A stretch of 64,000 bases of DNA from UBA668 sp043721915 (lineage in GTDB: Bacteria > Actinomycetota > Acidimicrobiia > Acidimicrobiales > Ilumatobacteraceae): the NCBI GenBank assembly GCA_043721915.1, contig JAYSPV010000104.1, positions 1-64,000 of the forward strand, in the 5' to 3' direction. Position numbers and translations under genes: made by a program. Below, in pieces: positions 33,787-43,193 of the stretch (the first letter of the stretch is position 1; each line of letters starts with the position of its first letter). Under the pieces are notes generated by a model. That model was not told the DNA's origin. It saw only the letters and a program-made list of their open reading frames with translations, and searched no databases.

Positions 33787-34653
33787 ATGCGCGTGCTCGT
33801 TACCGGCGCGGCCGGCCAGTTGGGCCTCGATGTCGCCGCCGTGTGCTCAGCGAACGGCGACGACGTGTATGCGTTCGACCGTGAGGGCCTCGATGTCGTG
33901 TCGCGTTCGGCGGTACACAACGCCGTCGTGTCGCTGCAACCGCAGGCGGTCATCAACTGCGCGGCGTGGACGGCGGTCGACGCGTGTGAGTCGGATCCCG
34001 ATCGGGCGCTGGCGGCCAACGGGATGGCGGTGCGATGGCTCGCAGAAGCAAGCCATCGGGTCGGCGCGCACCTCGTGCAGGTCAGCACCGACTACGTCTT
34101 CGACGGCAACCTCGATCGGCCGTATCACGAGTGGGACGACACCGATCCGCAGAGTGTGTACGGGCGCACCAAGCTGATCGGCGAACAGGAAGCGCTCGTG
34201 CTCGGCCCGGCTGCGGCGGTGGTTCGCACCTCCTGGGTGTGCGGCATCAACGGCTCCAACATGGTGAAGACGATCATGCGCCTGGCCGGCGAACGCGATG
34301 AGTTGGCGTTCGTGTCGGATCAGGTTGGCCACCCCACGTTCACGCACGACCTCGCGCCGGTACTACGGCGCATTGCGCTCGACCGGATGAGCGGCGTGAT
34401 CCACGCGACCAACCAGTCGTCCTGCTCGTGGTACCAGTTCGCCAGCGAGGTCGTCGCGGCAATGGGCAAGGACCCGGCGATGGTGAAGCCGATCACGACC
34501 GCCGAGCTGCAGCCGCCGCGCCCTGCGCCTCGGCCGGCGAACAGCGTGCTCGACAACGCCGTACTGCGCATGGCCGGGTTCGAACCGCTCCGCGACTTCC
34601 GCGCCCCGCTGCAGGAGGCCGTCGCAGCCCTCCTCGCTGGGTCGAGCGGCTAG
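33787..34653 (+). CDS. rmlD: dTDP-4-dehydrorhamnose reductase
   Basis: 288 residues, SDR fold: GAAGQLG at residue 7, STDYVFDG near 100, YGRTKLIGE near 128 and the substrate region RTSWVCG near 147. Reduces the 4-keto sugar to dTDP-L-rhamnose with NAD(P)H. Last gene of the LCP-rmlC-rmlB-rmlD unit; its stop region overlaps the tail of the convergent transporter gene by four bases. Confidence 0.92.
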   Translation: MRVLVTGAAGQLGLDVAAVCSANGDDVYAFDREGLDVVSRSAVHNAVVSLQPQAVINCAAWTAVDACESDPDRALAANGMAVRWLAEASHRVGAHLVQVSTDYVFDGNLDRPYHEWDDTDPQSVYGRTKLIGEQEALVLGPAAAVVRTSWVCGINGSNMVKTIMRLAGERDELAFVSDQVGHPTFTHDLAPVLRRIALDRMSGVIHATNQSSCSWYQFASEVVAAMGKDPAMVKPITTAELQPPRPAPRPANSVLDNAVLRMAGFEPLRDFRAPLQEAVAALLAGSSG

Positions 34654-35486
34654 CGGAAGACGGCAATCAGCGAGGCGCCGGCAACGGCCAGTGCAACCCC
34701 CGCGACGTTGACGCGGCTGACGGGCTCCTGGTCGAAGCGGTTCGCAAGAGCGGTGGTGGCCAACGGGTACAGCGAGCCGAGCACTGTCGCGATGGCGATC
34801 GGGCCGAGCTGCAGCGCATGGTTGATGGCGAGACCCGCTCCGGCCATCAACAGCCCACTTGCCACAGCGAGCCCGGGCGGCCGAGTGCGGAGCTGCACGT
34901 GGCGGGCTGTGCACAGCAACCCGACAGTGACCGTGCCGCCGACCCCGGCGAACACGACCGGCCACTGGCCGGACTCGGTGCTCGTGTGGCCGATGGCGAC
35001 GAAGAACACGGCAAAGCCGCAGCCTGCGCCCACCGCAGATGTGAGCTCCTCGCGCAGGCTCATCGAGCCGGTGCCGGCATCGCGCCGGAAGGCGAGCGCA
35101 GGGATGGCGGCCAGCGCAAGGGCGATCCCTACCCACCGACCGCCCGAGAGTGACACACCCGTCGAGATGTCGATGACGACGGGAACCATCGCCGTGGTGA
35201 GCGCCGCCAACGGTGCAACAACGCTCATCCTGCCACGCGCAAGTGCACGGAAGAAGACGAGATAGGCAACGCCGGCGCCCGTGCCGCCGAGCAGGCCGAG
35301 CAAGATGTCGCCCGAGTGGAGCTGCTGCCAACCGATGGCCAATGCGGCAATGGGGAGCACGGTGAGGTTGGTGAGCTGGGAGACGAAGCCGACATGGAGC
35401 GGTTGGTGGCGGACGCTCGCTCGCCCTCCGAGGTAGTCGGCCGCGCCAGAGATGAGGGCCGCGATGAGGGCAAGGACGACGACCAC
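34650..35486 (-). CDS. EamA/DMT-family transporter
   Basis: 278 residues, ten hydrophobic helices in two EamA repeats. Unrelated in detail to the other EamA protein at 8.1 kb. The GTG start is supported by TACACT six bases upstream. Divergent from the aromatic gene set, with partly overlapping promoter boxes, so co-regulation with it is conceivable. Substrate unknown. Confidence 0.82.
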   Translation of the reverse strand: MVVVLALIAALISGAADYLGGRASVRHQPLHVGFVSQLTNLTVLPIAALAIGWQQLHSGDILLGLLGGTGAGVAYLVFFRALARGRMSVVAPLAALTTAMVPVVIDISTGVSLSGGRWVGIALALAAIPALAFRRDAGTGSMSLREELTSAVGAGCGFAVFFVAIGHTSTESGQWPVVFAGVGGTVTVGLLCTARHVQLRTRPPGLAVASGLLMAGAGLAINHALQLGPIAIATVLGSLYPLATTALANRFDQEPVSRVNVAGVALAVAGASLIAVFR

Positions 35487-35492
35487 CGGACT

Positions 35493-35498
35493 AGTGTA
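35493..35498 (-). promoter_or_regulatory. -10 box of the EamA transporter gene
   Basis: TACACT on the minus strand, six bases before the GTG at 35486. It overlaps by two bases the TAGATT box (35497-35502) facing the other way. Confidence 0.45.
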
Positions 35499-35502
35499 GA
35501 TT
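35497..35502 (+). promoter_or_regulatory. -10 box of the aromatic ring-cleavage operon
   Basis: TAGATT, about 35 bases upstream of the ATG at 35538; this message has a leader with GAAGGG as ribosome site, unlike most genes here. Confidence 0.4.
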
Positions 35503-35537
35503 GTTCGGGTCCAAAGGATTTCTGAAGGGTGTGCGTC

Positions 35538-36401
35538 ATGGGAGAAATCGTCGGTTCAGCGCTCGTCGCTCACGTGCCTCCGCTGGTGCTGCCGTACGAA
35601 GTGCGCCTCGAACTGAACCACGGCAACGACTTCTCGATCGTCGATGGCCTGCACCGCATGCGTCGTGAATGCATCGACCCGCTGGAAGCCGACACCCTCA
35701 TCATCCTCGACACGCACTGGTTCACCACGTTCGAGTGGGTGGTCTCGGCACACGAGCGACGGACCGGCAAGTTCACCAGTGAGGAACTGCCGCGCGGTAA
35801 CCCGCAGATGCCCTACGACATCCCTGGCGACCCCGAGTTGGGCCGCCTCGTGGCAGAGGTGGCCGCCGAGCGCAGCGACACATGGGTCACGGCCAACAAC
35901 GACCCGTACTTGCCCATCCGTTACGCCACGGTGTACCTCACGCCGTATCTGCAGCGCACGGAGAAGTGGATGTCGGTGAGCACGTGCCAGACGGCCGAGT
36001 TCAACGACATGGTGATCATGGGCGAAGTGCTCGGCGAGGCGATCCGCCGCAGCGACCGTCGCGTGGTGATCCTCGCCAGCGGTGCCCTCTCGCACAAGTT
36101 CTGGCCCCTGAGCCAGTTGCGTCAGCACGAGGGCGCCGATCCGAACGACGTCTTCAGTCCGGCCCACCGCGCCGCGGACGAGCAGGTCATCGAGTGGCTC
36201 GCTGCGGGCGACCACGCGGCGGTGCTCGCCAACTACCCCGAGTTCAGGCAGTTCGCGCCCGAAGGCCGCTTCGCCCACTACGTGATCATGGCCACCGCCC
36301 AGGGCGGCGCAGCGTGGAAGTCGCCGGGCACGCCCTACAGCGACTATGAAAACGCAGCAGGAACCGGGCAGATCCACATGTGGTTCCCCGGCGCCGGCTG
36401 A
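35538..36401 (+). CDS. hpaD: Class III extradiol dioxygenase, HpaD-like
   Basis: 287 residues of the LigB superfamily. Candidate Fe(II) ligands are the His in LVAHVPP near residue 11 and the His in LDTHWFTTF near 61; ASGALSHKFWPL near 185 closely matches the SGSLSHRFWP-type segment of homoprotocatechuate 2,3-dioxygenases. It would cleave a catechol ring next to its hydroxyls. First gene of an operon with an FAH-family enzyme, a cupin and a flavin monooxygenase. The ATG was preferred to a GTG nine bases upstream because of the GAAGGG ribosome site. Confidence 0.85.
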   Translation: MGEIVGSALVAHVPPLVLPYEVRLELNHGNDFSIVDGLHRMRRECIDPLEADTLIILDTHWFTTFEWVVSAHERRTGKFTSEELPRGNPQMPYDIPGDPELGRLVAEVAAERSDTWVTANNDPYLPIRYATVYLTPYLQRTEKWMSVSTCQTAEFNDMVIMGEVLGEAIRRSDRRVVILASGALSHKFWPLSQLRQHEGADPNDVFSPAHRAADEQVIEWLAAGDHAAVLANYPEFRQFAPEGRFAHYVIMATAQGGAAWKSPGTPYSDYENAAGTGQIHMWFPGAG

Positions 36402-36430
36402 ACCAGCACACCAACTCGAGAGGAACGCCG

Positions 36431-37276
36431 ATGCGATTGGCCAACTATCAGGGCAGGGCCACCATCGTCGTCGACGGTCGCGCCGTTGACGTCGAGCGAG
36501 CCAGCGACGGCGCGCTCGGCAGCGATCCGATGCTGCTCAGCAACCTCGCCAACCACGATGCACTGCGGGCCCTTGCGGCGGCGGCCAGCCCGGCCGAGTG
36601 GCCGCAACTGGACGAGGCCAGCCTCGGCGCTCCGGTGCCGCGCCCCCCGAAGGGCTACGGCGTCGGGCTGAACTATCGCCAGCACGCAATCGAGAGCGGT
36701 CGCGACATGCCCACCGAGCCGCACCTGTTCGCCAAGACCGAGAACTGCGTGTGCGGCCCGTTCGACGAGATCGTGATACCCCGCGGCCTGACCGAGATCG
36801 ACTATGAGACCGAGCTCGTAATCGTGTTCGGTCGTACCTGCAAGGCCGCCACCCGTGAGAACGCATGGAGCTTCCTCGCAGGGGTCACCTGCGGCCAGGA
36901 CATCAGCGATCGCGGCGAGCAGTTCCGCCCGCCGCTGAAGCAGTTCACCATCGCCAAGTCGTACGACACGTTCGGCCCGACGGGGCCCTACCTGGTGACC
37001 GCTGACGAACTGGCAAACCCCGACGCGCTGGCATTGACGGGCACCGTGAGTGGCGAGGTGATGCAAACGGCCAACACCGACGACCTGATCTTCGACGTAC
37101 CGGCGCTGGTCGTGTGGCTCAGCCGTTACATCACGTTCCAGCCCGGTGACCTGATCTGGACCGGTACCCCCGGAGGCGTGGGCGAGGCGCGTGGTCGCTT
37201 CCTGCATGACGGCGACGTCGTGGAGACGGAGATCGAAGGAATCGGCCGGATGCGTAATCCGGTCGTCGAGCGCTGA
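36431..37276 (+). CDS. Fumarylacetoacetate hydrolase family protein
   Basis: 281 residues. The FAH core is complete: GVGLNYRQHAIESGRDMPTEPHLFAK, the metal-binding Glu cluster in TEIDYETELVIVFG, VTCGQDISDRGEQ and IWTGTPGGVGEARG. Members hydrolyse or isomerise beta-diketo or 2-hydroxydienoate products of ring cleavage, for example HpaG in homoprotocatechuate degradation. The GAGAGGAAC ribosome site is close upstream. It lies 29 bases after the dioxygenase gene. Confidence 0.88.
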   Translation: MRLANYQGRATIVVDGRAVDVERASDGALGSDPMLLSNLANHDALRALAAAASPAEWPQLDEASLGAPVPRPPKGYGVGLNYRQHAIESGRDMPTEPHLFAKTENCVCGPFDEIVIPRGLTEIDYETELVIVFGRTCKAATRENAWSFLAGVTCGQDISDRGEQFRPPLKQFTIAKSYDTFGPTGPYLVTADELANPDALALTGTVSGEVMQTANTDDLIFDVPALVVWLSRYITFQPGDLIWTGTPGGVGEARGRFLHDGDVVETEIEGIGRMRNPVVER

Positions 37277-37286
37277 GGCGGCGACG

Positions 37287-37649
37287 ATGAAGGTGATTCC
37301 CGAAGGCGACAGGAGCGTCAGTTACGGCGGCCGCTTCACCGGCACGGTCGAGTTGGAGATGCTGCACGCGACGCCCTCCGACGAGGAACCCGACACGGCG
37401 CTCGTGCACTTCAAGTCCGGCGCGGTGACCTTCTGGCACCGACACCCCGGTGGGCAGCAGTTGTTCGTGGTGAGTGGCCAGGCACGCGTCGGAACCGTGG
37501 CCGATGGCGAGATACAGCTTGCGCCCGGGGCGCTCGTGGTGTGCCCGCCCGACGAACGTCACTGGCACGGCGCCGCGCAGGGCGCCGATACGACGCTGCT
37601 GGCGGTCACCTGGGGCACCACGCAGTGGGAGGCTGAGGCTCCGGAATGA
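37287..37649 (+). CDS. Small cupin protein
   Basis: 120 residues, one cupin barrel. Metal-site histidines are in FWHRHPGGQQLFVVSG and in ERHWHGAA. Such proteins are often metal-dependent dioxygenases, isomerases or binding accessories. The four-base ATGA overlap with the following monooxygenase shows tight co-expression, so it probably serves the same aromatic pathway. Exact role unknown. Confidence 0.82.
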   Translation: MKVIPEGDRSVSYGGRFTGTVELEMLHATPSDEEPDTALVHFKSGAVTFWHRHPGGQQLFVVSGQARVGTVADGEIQLAPGALVVCPPDERHWHGAAQGADTTLLAVTWGTTQWEAEAPE

Positions 37650-38938
37650 CTCAGTACGACGTCGCCATCGTCGGCCTCGGCCCAACCGGCGCCACGCTGG
37701 CCAACCTGTGCGGCCTTCACGGCCTGCGCACCGTCGTCTACGAGCGATCGGCGTCGCCCTACTCGCAGCCTCGTGCGTGCCATCTGGATGCCGAGGTGGC
37801 GCGGGTCTTTCAGCAGTGCGGTTTCGAAGCCGAGCTGCGTCACCAGCTGACGGTGTCGGAGGGGATGGAGTACGTCGATCGTGACGGCACCCCTCTGTTC
37901 AACTTCGAGGGCTTTCATCGTGCGCCGCTGCTGGGCTGGGAGGAGGACTACGTCTTCCTGCAACCGCAGCTGGAGGCGATGCTGCGCGGCGGTCTGACGC
38001 AGCACCGGCACGTCGACGTGCGCCTCGCATGGGAGGCGACCTCCACCGAGTCACTGCTCGAGCAGGCGACGTTCGTGGTGGGCTGCGACGGTGGCGGGAG
38101 TGCTGTCCGCCAGGCACTCGGCATCGAGATGGTCGATCTCGGATATGACGAGCCGTGGCTGGTGGTTGATCTGATGCTGCACCGGGAGCCGGCGCCACCG
38201 CTACCGGCGATCATCCAGCAGGTCTGCAACCCCGACCGCCTCGCCACCTTCGTCCCCGGTCACAAGGCTCATCGCCGCTGGGAGTTCCAGCTGCGCGGCG
38301 ACGAGCAGCCGGATCCGTGGGCGCTGCTGTCGGCCTGGGGGGTCACCCGTCACCACGGCGACCTGATCCGGGCGGTGCCGTACCGGTTCCACGCGCTGGT
38401 CGCGCAGCAGTGGCGCGGCGGCCCGGAAGGCCGTGTGTTCCTCGCCGGCGATGCGGCGCACATGATGCCGCCGTTCATGGGGCAGGGGATGTGTAGTGGC
38501 GTACGCGACGCAGCGAACCTGGCCTGGAAGCTGGCGGAAGTGGTGCACGGTGAATCGCCCGACTCGCTGCTGGCCACCTACGAGCCCGAGCGCCGCCCGC
38601 ACGCGGAGGCTGTCACCGCGCTGTCGATCGAAGCCGGCCGCACACTGGCCCGGCTCGCCGTGGACCCGTCGGATGTACCGTCGCCCGACACACCCGATCC
38701 CGCCCGCTGGTCGCGGTTGCCCGGGCTGGTGCTCGGTGGCGAGTTCCCCGTCGGCCATCAGCTGCCGCAGCCCGAGCACCTCGATCGCCGGTTGCCCCTC
38801 GGGTGGGTGTGGGTGGCACGCGACTCGTCGTTCGTCGCTCCGGACCGTCGCCCTGTGGTGGTCGAACCGGCAGCGACCTACGGACAGGCGGCAGTGCTGG
38901 TGCGCCCGGATCGCTACATTGCGGCGGTCATCAGCTGA
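37646..38938 (+). CDS. FAD-dependent aromatic monooxygenase, MhpA-like
   Basis: 430 residues, group A flavoprotein hydroxylase. FAD motif GLGPTG near residue 10, the DG motif in VVGCDGGGSAVRQALG near 150 and GDAAHMMPPFMGQGM near 270. Closest in feel to 3-(3-hydroxyphenyl)propionate hydroxylase (MhpA); it would ortho-hydroxylate a phenol to give the catechol cleaved by the dioxygenase upstream. The segment before residue 60 (QPRACHLDAEVARVF) fits substrate-gating regions of this class. Coupled to the cupin by ATGA. Confidence 0.87.
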   Translation: MTQYDVAIVGLGPTGATLANLCGLHGLRTVVYERSASPYSQPRACHLDAEVARVFQQCGFEAELRHQLTVSEGMEYVDRDGTPLFNFEGFHRAPLLGWEEDYVFLQPQLEAMLRGGLTQHRHVDVRLAWEATSTESLLEQATFVVGCDGGGSAVRQALGIEMVDLGYDEPWLVVDLMLHREPAPPLPAIIQQVCNPDRLATFVPGHKAHRRWEFQLRGDEQPDPWALLSAWGVTRHHGDLIRAVPYRFHALVAQQWRGGPEGRVFLAGDAAHMMPPFMGQGMCSGVRDAANLAWKLAEVVHGESPDSLLATYEPERRPHAEAVTALSIEAGRTLARLAVDPSDVPSPDTPDPARWSRLPGLVLGGEFPVGHQLPQPEHLDRRLPLGWVWVARDSSFVAPDRRPVVVEPAATYGQAAVLVRPDRYIAAVIS

Positions 38939-38984
38939 ACGCTCGGTGGGGAATGAGAGCCCTCGGTGCTTGGTTGGCCCACCC

Positions 38985-39404
38985 GTGGAACTCGCTGCCG
39001 CTCTCGACTTCATCCGCTCTCGCAAGAACGGCGTGCTCGTCGCCCTCAAGCGCGATGGGCGGCCCCAGCTGTCGAACATCACCTACGTCGTCGGTGAGGA
39101 TCGGCTCGTGCGCATCTCGATCACTGCCGACCGAGCGAAGTATGCAAACCTCGTGCGCGACCCGCGGGCGTCGCTGCACGTCAGCCGCGAGGACTTCTGG
39201 GGCTACGTGGTCGTCGAAGCCGACGCGACGCTCAGCGCAGTGGCCGCTGATCCGCATGACGACACCGTCGAGGAGCTGGTCGCCCTCTACCGCGACGTGG
39301 CCGGCGAGCACTCGGACTGGGACGAGTACCGCGCCGCGATGGTGAAGGATCGCCGCCTGGTGGTCCGCCTGCAGCCCGTCCACGCATACGGCATGATCGG
39401 GTGA
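38985..39404 (+). CDS. PPOX-class F420/FMN-dependent oxidoreductase
   Basis: 139 residues, split-barrel pyridoxamine-oxidase-like protein: RKNGVLVALKRDGRPQLSNITYVV near the start, RISITADRAKYANLVRDPRASLHV in the middle. Many such actinobacterial proteins bind F420 rather than FMN. I used the GTG at 38985 because it gives family length; it follows the monooxygenase by 46 bases. Convergent with the P450 gene. Substrate unknown; position suggests a reduction step in aromatic breakdown. Confidence 0.8.
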   Translation: MELAAALDFIRSRKNGVLVALKRDGRPQLSNITYVVGEDRLVRISITADRAKYANLVRDPRASLHVSREDFWGYVVVEADATLSAVAADPHDDTVEELVALYRDVAGEHSDWDEYRAAMVKDRRLVVRLQPVHAYGMIG

Positions 39405-39416
39405 CGAACCGTCGTT

Positions 39417-40718
39417 CTAACGGTTGCGCGGCACGAACGTCAGCGGCAGTGACTTCAGTCCGTTGATGAAGTTGCTGCGCACCCGACGCGGCTCGCCCGC
39501 CAGTTCCACCCGCTCCACCCGCTGAGCCATCGTCGCGAGGAACGTGCGAACCTCCAGCCGGGCCATCCACTGACCGAGGCAGAGGTGCGGCCCGCCGCCG
39601 CCGAACGTCACGTGACGGTTTGGCGTTCGAGTGATGTCGAAGTCGTGCGGCCGATCGAAGGCTGCTGGGTCGAAGTTGGCCGCGAGATACCAGGTGACCA
39701 GCTTGTCGCCGGCCGAGATCGGCACGCCGCCGACCGAGGTGTCAGCTGTCGCTGTACGGCGGAAGTGCAGCTGTGGGCACGTCCAGCGCAGGACCTCCTC
39801 CGTGGCGGTCTCCAACAGTTCGGGATGTGCCCGCAGCCGGGGCAGCACGTCGGGATGCTGGGCGAGCGCGAGCAGGCCCTGCGCGAGCGCATGTCGCGTG
39901 GTTTCGTTGCCGGCGATCAGCAGCAGCAGGAAGAACGTGCCCTGCTCGCGTTCGGTGAGTGGCTCGCCATCCACCAGGGCGTTGGTCAGCACGCTCAACA
40001 CGTCGCCGGAACTCACACCGTGCCGGGCCGCCGCCAGCCGCTGCACGTACTCGAACACCTTCGCCGAGACCGGGCTGCGGAACGGCAGCAGTCGGTAGGG
40101 GTCGGTGTCGGTGCGGTCGCTGACAGCGGGGGAGTAATCGGGGTCTGCGTTGTAGACGATCTGGTCGGCCCAGTGGAACAACTGCGGCGCATCCTCGTCG
40201 GGCACACCGAGCAGGCCGGTGATCATCCGGATCGGCAGTTCGCGTGCGAGCGCGTACACGCCGTCCACCGAGCCGGCCGACCGGGAAGTCTCGATCGCGT
40301 CGTCGAGCACCTCGGCCATCAGCGACACGGCATGCTCCGCGTATGTCTCCACGGCGAGGCGGCTGAACGTGGGGTTGACCAGCTGGCGCAGCTTGGTGTG
40401 GCGCGGCGGGTCGGTCTCCAGCATCGTGCGGCGGGCAGCCAGGGCCTCCGGATCGTGCTCGAGCTCTTCCAGCTCAGTGCCGCCGACCTCACTGGAGAAC
40501 GTGCGCCAATCCTTGTGCACGGCCACCACGTCGGCGTGTGCCGTGAGCGACCAGAAGCCGCTGCCGTCGTGGCCGTTGGCGGCCGTCTCGTTCACCCATG
40601 CGACGGGAGCGGTCGCACGGAACTCGTCGTACGCCGAGTGCGGAACGCCGCGCTCGTAGACATCGTGGCCGAGGATGTCGAGGTGGGGGAGCGAGTCGGG
40701 ACGGGGCGCCGACGACAT
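39417..40718 (-). CDS. Cytochrome P450
   Basis: 433 residues. The oxygen-binding I-helix reads AGNETTRHAL, the ExxR motif lies in ATEEVLRW, and the haem loop is FGGGGPHLCLGQ with ligand Cys380. TDPPRHTKLRQLVNPTFS is typical of bacterial CYPs needing a separate ferredoxin, none of which is encoded here. The ATG at 40718 leaves seven bases after the amidotransferase stop; an ATG at 40739 would overlap it. Co-directional with the GATase and ABC importer, so its substrate may be the imported compound or its gamma-glutamyl form. Confidence 0.92.
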   Translation of the reverse strand: MSSAPRPDSLPHLDILGHDVYERGVPHSAYDEFRATAPVAWVNETAANGHDGSGFWSLTAHADVVAVHKDWRTFSSEVGGTELEELEHDPEALAARRTMLETDPPRHTKLRQLVNPTFSRLAVETYAEHAVSLMAEVLDDAIETSRSAGSVDGVYALARELPIRMITGLLGVPDEDAPQLFHWADQIVYNADPDYSPAVSDRTDTDPYRLLPFRSPVSAKVFEYVQRLAAARHGVSSGDVLSVLTNALVDGEPLTEREQGTFFLLLLIAGNETTRHALAQGLLALAQHPDVLPRLRAHPELLETATEEVLRWTCPQLHFRRTATADTSVGGVPISAGDKLVTWYLAANFDPAAFDRPHDFDITRTPNRHVTFGGGGPHLCLGQWMARLEVRTFLATMAQRVERVELAGEPRRVRSNFINGLKSLPLTFVPRNR

Positions 40719-40725
40719 CGCGCGA

Positions 40726-41415
40726 TCAACCGATGACATCGTCGAGGAACCAGTCGAACAGTACCGCTGCGTTGAGTGATGCGTTGTCGCCGAACTCGGC
40801 GAAGCCCGCCAGCAGTGCCGCTGCCGACGTGCCCTTCTCCTCGAAGTACTCGGGCGGGCAGTTGGCTGTCCAGCCTGCAACCAGGTCGCGCGTGACCTCC
40901 GGGTGGAACTGCACCCCAGCCGCCCGCCCGGACCTGAACACCTGTGTGCAATCCGCTGTTCTGGCCAGCTCGGTGGCGCCGGGTGGCAGCAGGCAGCGGT
41001 CGCCGTGCCAGGTGAACCACGGGCCGGCAGCGATCTCCGGATGCACGAGGTCGTAGGTGTACCAGCCGATCTCGTACGTGGGGGAGGGCTCGACATGGCC
41101 TCCGATCGCCATCGTGATCGCCTGCGCGCCGAAACAGATGCCGAACAACGCAACGCCCGCGTCGACGGCCAGTCGCAGCATCTCGATCTCGCGGTGTACC
41201 CACGAACCGATCAGGTCGTGGTCGTACACGCCGGCAACGGCACCCATCGGCACGACCAGGTCGTACCCCCGAGGGTCGGGGAACGCGACGACACTGTGGG
41301 TGGAGCCGGGCTGCATGACTTGCAGCACGTCCACCGCGTAGCCGCGGCGCTGCAGGTGGTCGCCCAGAAGCCCGGGCGGCCCGTCGGGTTCGTGTTGCAG
41401 GACGAGCGCTCGCAC
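40726..41415 (-). CDS. Class I glutamine amidotransferase-like protein
   Basis: 229 residues. The catalytic triad of class I amidotransferases is present: Cys94 in FGICFGAQ, His171 and Glu173 in VQFHPE. It has no synthetase domain. Stand-alone members hydrolyse gamma-glutamyl amides, as PuuD does in putrescine use, or supply ammonia to a partner. Between a P450 and an importer, with a GS-like ligase nearby, a gamma-glutamyl hydrolase role is attractive but inferred. GTG start, five bases after the importer gene. Confidence 0.85.
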   Translation of the reverse strand: MRALVLQHEPDGPPGLLGDHLQRRGYAVDVLQVMQPGSTHSVVAFPDPRGYDLVVPMGAVAGVYDHDLIGSWVHREIEMLRLAVDAGVALFGICFGAQAITMAIGGHVEPSPTYEIGWYTYDLVHPEIAAGPWFTWHGDRCLLPPGATELARTADCTQVFRSGRAAGVQFHPEVTRDLVAGWTANCPPEYFEEKGTSAAALLAGFAEFGDNASLNAAVLFDWFLDDVIG

Positions 41416-41420
41416 GTGCG

Positions 41421-43193
41421 TCAGGCCGACGAGCCGAGGTAGGCCTCGGCCACTGCCGGGTTGGAGCGGATGTCGGCAGGGCTGCCCTCAGCGAGCACCC
41501 GGCCCTCGGCGAGGACGACGATGTGGTCGCTGATGCGGGTGATGAACCCGAGGTCGTGATCGATCACCAGCACGCCGGCGCCGATGCGGGCGGCGACCGA
41601 ACGCACCGACTCCACCATCGCCTGGCTCTCCTGGTCGCTCATGCCCGAGGTGGGCTCGTCGAGCAGCAGGAACTCCGGTGCCAGTGCGGCCGCACGTGCC
41701 AGTTCCAGCCGGCGTTGGTTGCCGTAGTCCAGCGTGCCCGCTGCGCGATCGGCCCACTCGGTGAGGCCGGCGTCGGCCAGCAACGTGTCCGCATCGGGGC
41801 GCACGCGGTGTTTGCGGTGGCGTGCGGCAACCAGGCTGGTGAGCGCAACGTTCTCGCGCACGCTGAGGTTCTTGAACAGTCGCAGGTTCTGGAACGTGCG
41901 GGCGAGGCCGGCACGGGCGACGTCCACCGGCTTCGCGTCGGTGAGTTCGCGCTCGCCCAACATCACGCGACCGCCCTGTTCATGCACGATGCCGGTGATC
42001 ACGTTGAACAGGGTGGTCTTGCCGGCGCCGTTGGGGCCGATCAGGCCGACCACTTCGCCGGGGCGGACTGTGAGACCGGCGCCATCGAGGGCGATGAAGC
42101 CACCGAAGCGAACCTCGACCTCAGAGGCGACGAGCGCATTGGTGGCGACAGCGGGCACCTCGCCCGAGGGCGCAGGCCTGCGGTACGTGCGCCGTCGCAT
42201 CCAGGCGGCCAGATCGCGGTCGCCCAGCAGGCCACCGGGGCGCAGCAGCATCACCAGCAGCATCGTGCCGCCGAGAAACAGGTCGGGGAAGCGCTCGATG
42301 TCCCACCGCTGCGGATCACCGAGTTGGCGGAAGAGTTCGTTGCCGACGGTGATCAGCACGGTGCCCAAGACCGCGCCGCTGATGGTGCGCATGCCACCGA
42401 CGACCAGCATCACGAGGATGAGAATGCCTGAGTCGAGGGTGAACTGCTTCGGGTTGACGCTGCCCAGCGACTGGGCGCGCAGCGAGCCGCCGAGTGCGAT
42501 CAGCGCCATGCTCACCACCCATGCCGCATAGCGCGAGCTGAACAGGCGAATGCCCAGCGCCGGGGCTGCGAGTTCGTCTTCGCGGGTGGCGATGGCGAAC
42601 CGGCCGATGCGCGTCTCTTGGAACAGGTGCGCAACGACTAGGGCAACGGCGACGCCGACCCACAGCCAGCCGTTGCCTTCGATGCGAGGAATACCGGAAA
42701 GACCGCCCGCGCCGCGAGTGAGTTCCTTCCAGTTCTTGACGACCTGCTCGACCACGAACAGCGCGGCGAGCGTGATCATCGTCGGGGCCAGACCGCTGGC
42801 CCTGCACACCGCGACACCGAAGATCGCGCCGAGGATCACTGTCACGACGATGGCGAACACGGTGGCGGCGAACGGCCCGTAGAACACGTCCTCGAGGCCG
42901 AAGGGGATGTCGGGCAGAGCCTTCGCCTTCGCGACCAACGGGATGGCGACGACCGCGGTGGAGTACGCGGCGATCTGGGCGAACGCCATGTGGCCGAAGC
43001 TGAGCACCCCGGTGTTGCCGATGAACACCTGCATGCCGAGCACGAGGATGAAGTTGCTGAGCATCTCGGAGACCAGAGAGTCGCGGGCGGCGCCTCCACC
43101 GCTGGTGTAGATGGCTGCCAGTGCCGCAACGACGGCGGCCAACGCGGCGCTGGCGAGCATGCTGCGGGTGATGCGGATCAGGCTGGCCTGCAT
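41421..43193 (-). CDS. livM: Branched-chain-type ABC permease fused to ATPase (LivM-LivG)
   Basis: 590 residues. The first ~340 form a LivM-like permease with many helices; after a linker, residues ~355-590 form a LivG-like ATPase with Walker A GPNGAGKTT, Walker B LLLDEPTSGM and the switch His in VIDHDLGF. With LivH, LivF and the lipoprotein it completes an importer for amino acids, amides or aromatic acids. The start shares a base with the livH stop (TGATG). Confidence 0.93.
   Translation of the reverse strand: MQASLIRITRSMLASAALAAVVAALAAIYTSGGGAARDSLVSEMLSNFILVLGMQVFIGNTGVLSFGHMAFAQIAAYSTAVVAIPLVAKAKALPDIPFGLEDVFYGPFAATVFAIVVTVILGAIFGVAVCRASGLAPTMITLAALFVVEQVVKNWKELTRGAGGLSGIPRIEGNGWLWVGVAVALVVAHLFQETRIGRFAIATREDELAAPALGIRLFSSRYAAWVVSMALIALGGSLRAQSLGSVNPKQFTLDSGILILVMLVVGGMRTISGAVLGTVLITVGNELFRQLGDPQRWDIERFPDLFLGGTMLLVMLLRPGGLLGDRDLAAWMRRRTYRRPAPSGEVPAVATNALVASEVEVRFGGFIALDGAGLTVRPGEVVGLIGPNGAGKTTLFNVITGIVHEQGGRVMLGERELTDAKPVDVARAGLARTFQNLRLFKNLSVRENVALTSLVAARHRKHRVRPDADTLLADAGLTEWADRAAGTLDYGNQRRLELARAAALAPEFLLLDEPTSGMSDQESQAMVESVRSVAARIGAGVLVIDHDLGFITRISDHIVVLAEGRVLAEGSPADIRSNPAVAEAYLGSSA

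Noticed and set aside
34575..34600. A GGTTCGAA segment resembling a tRNA T-loop
   Set aside because: It lies within the rmlD coding region and no acceptor or anticodon stem surrounds it. No tRNA or rRNA gene was seen in the window.
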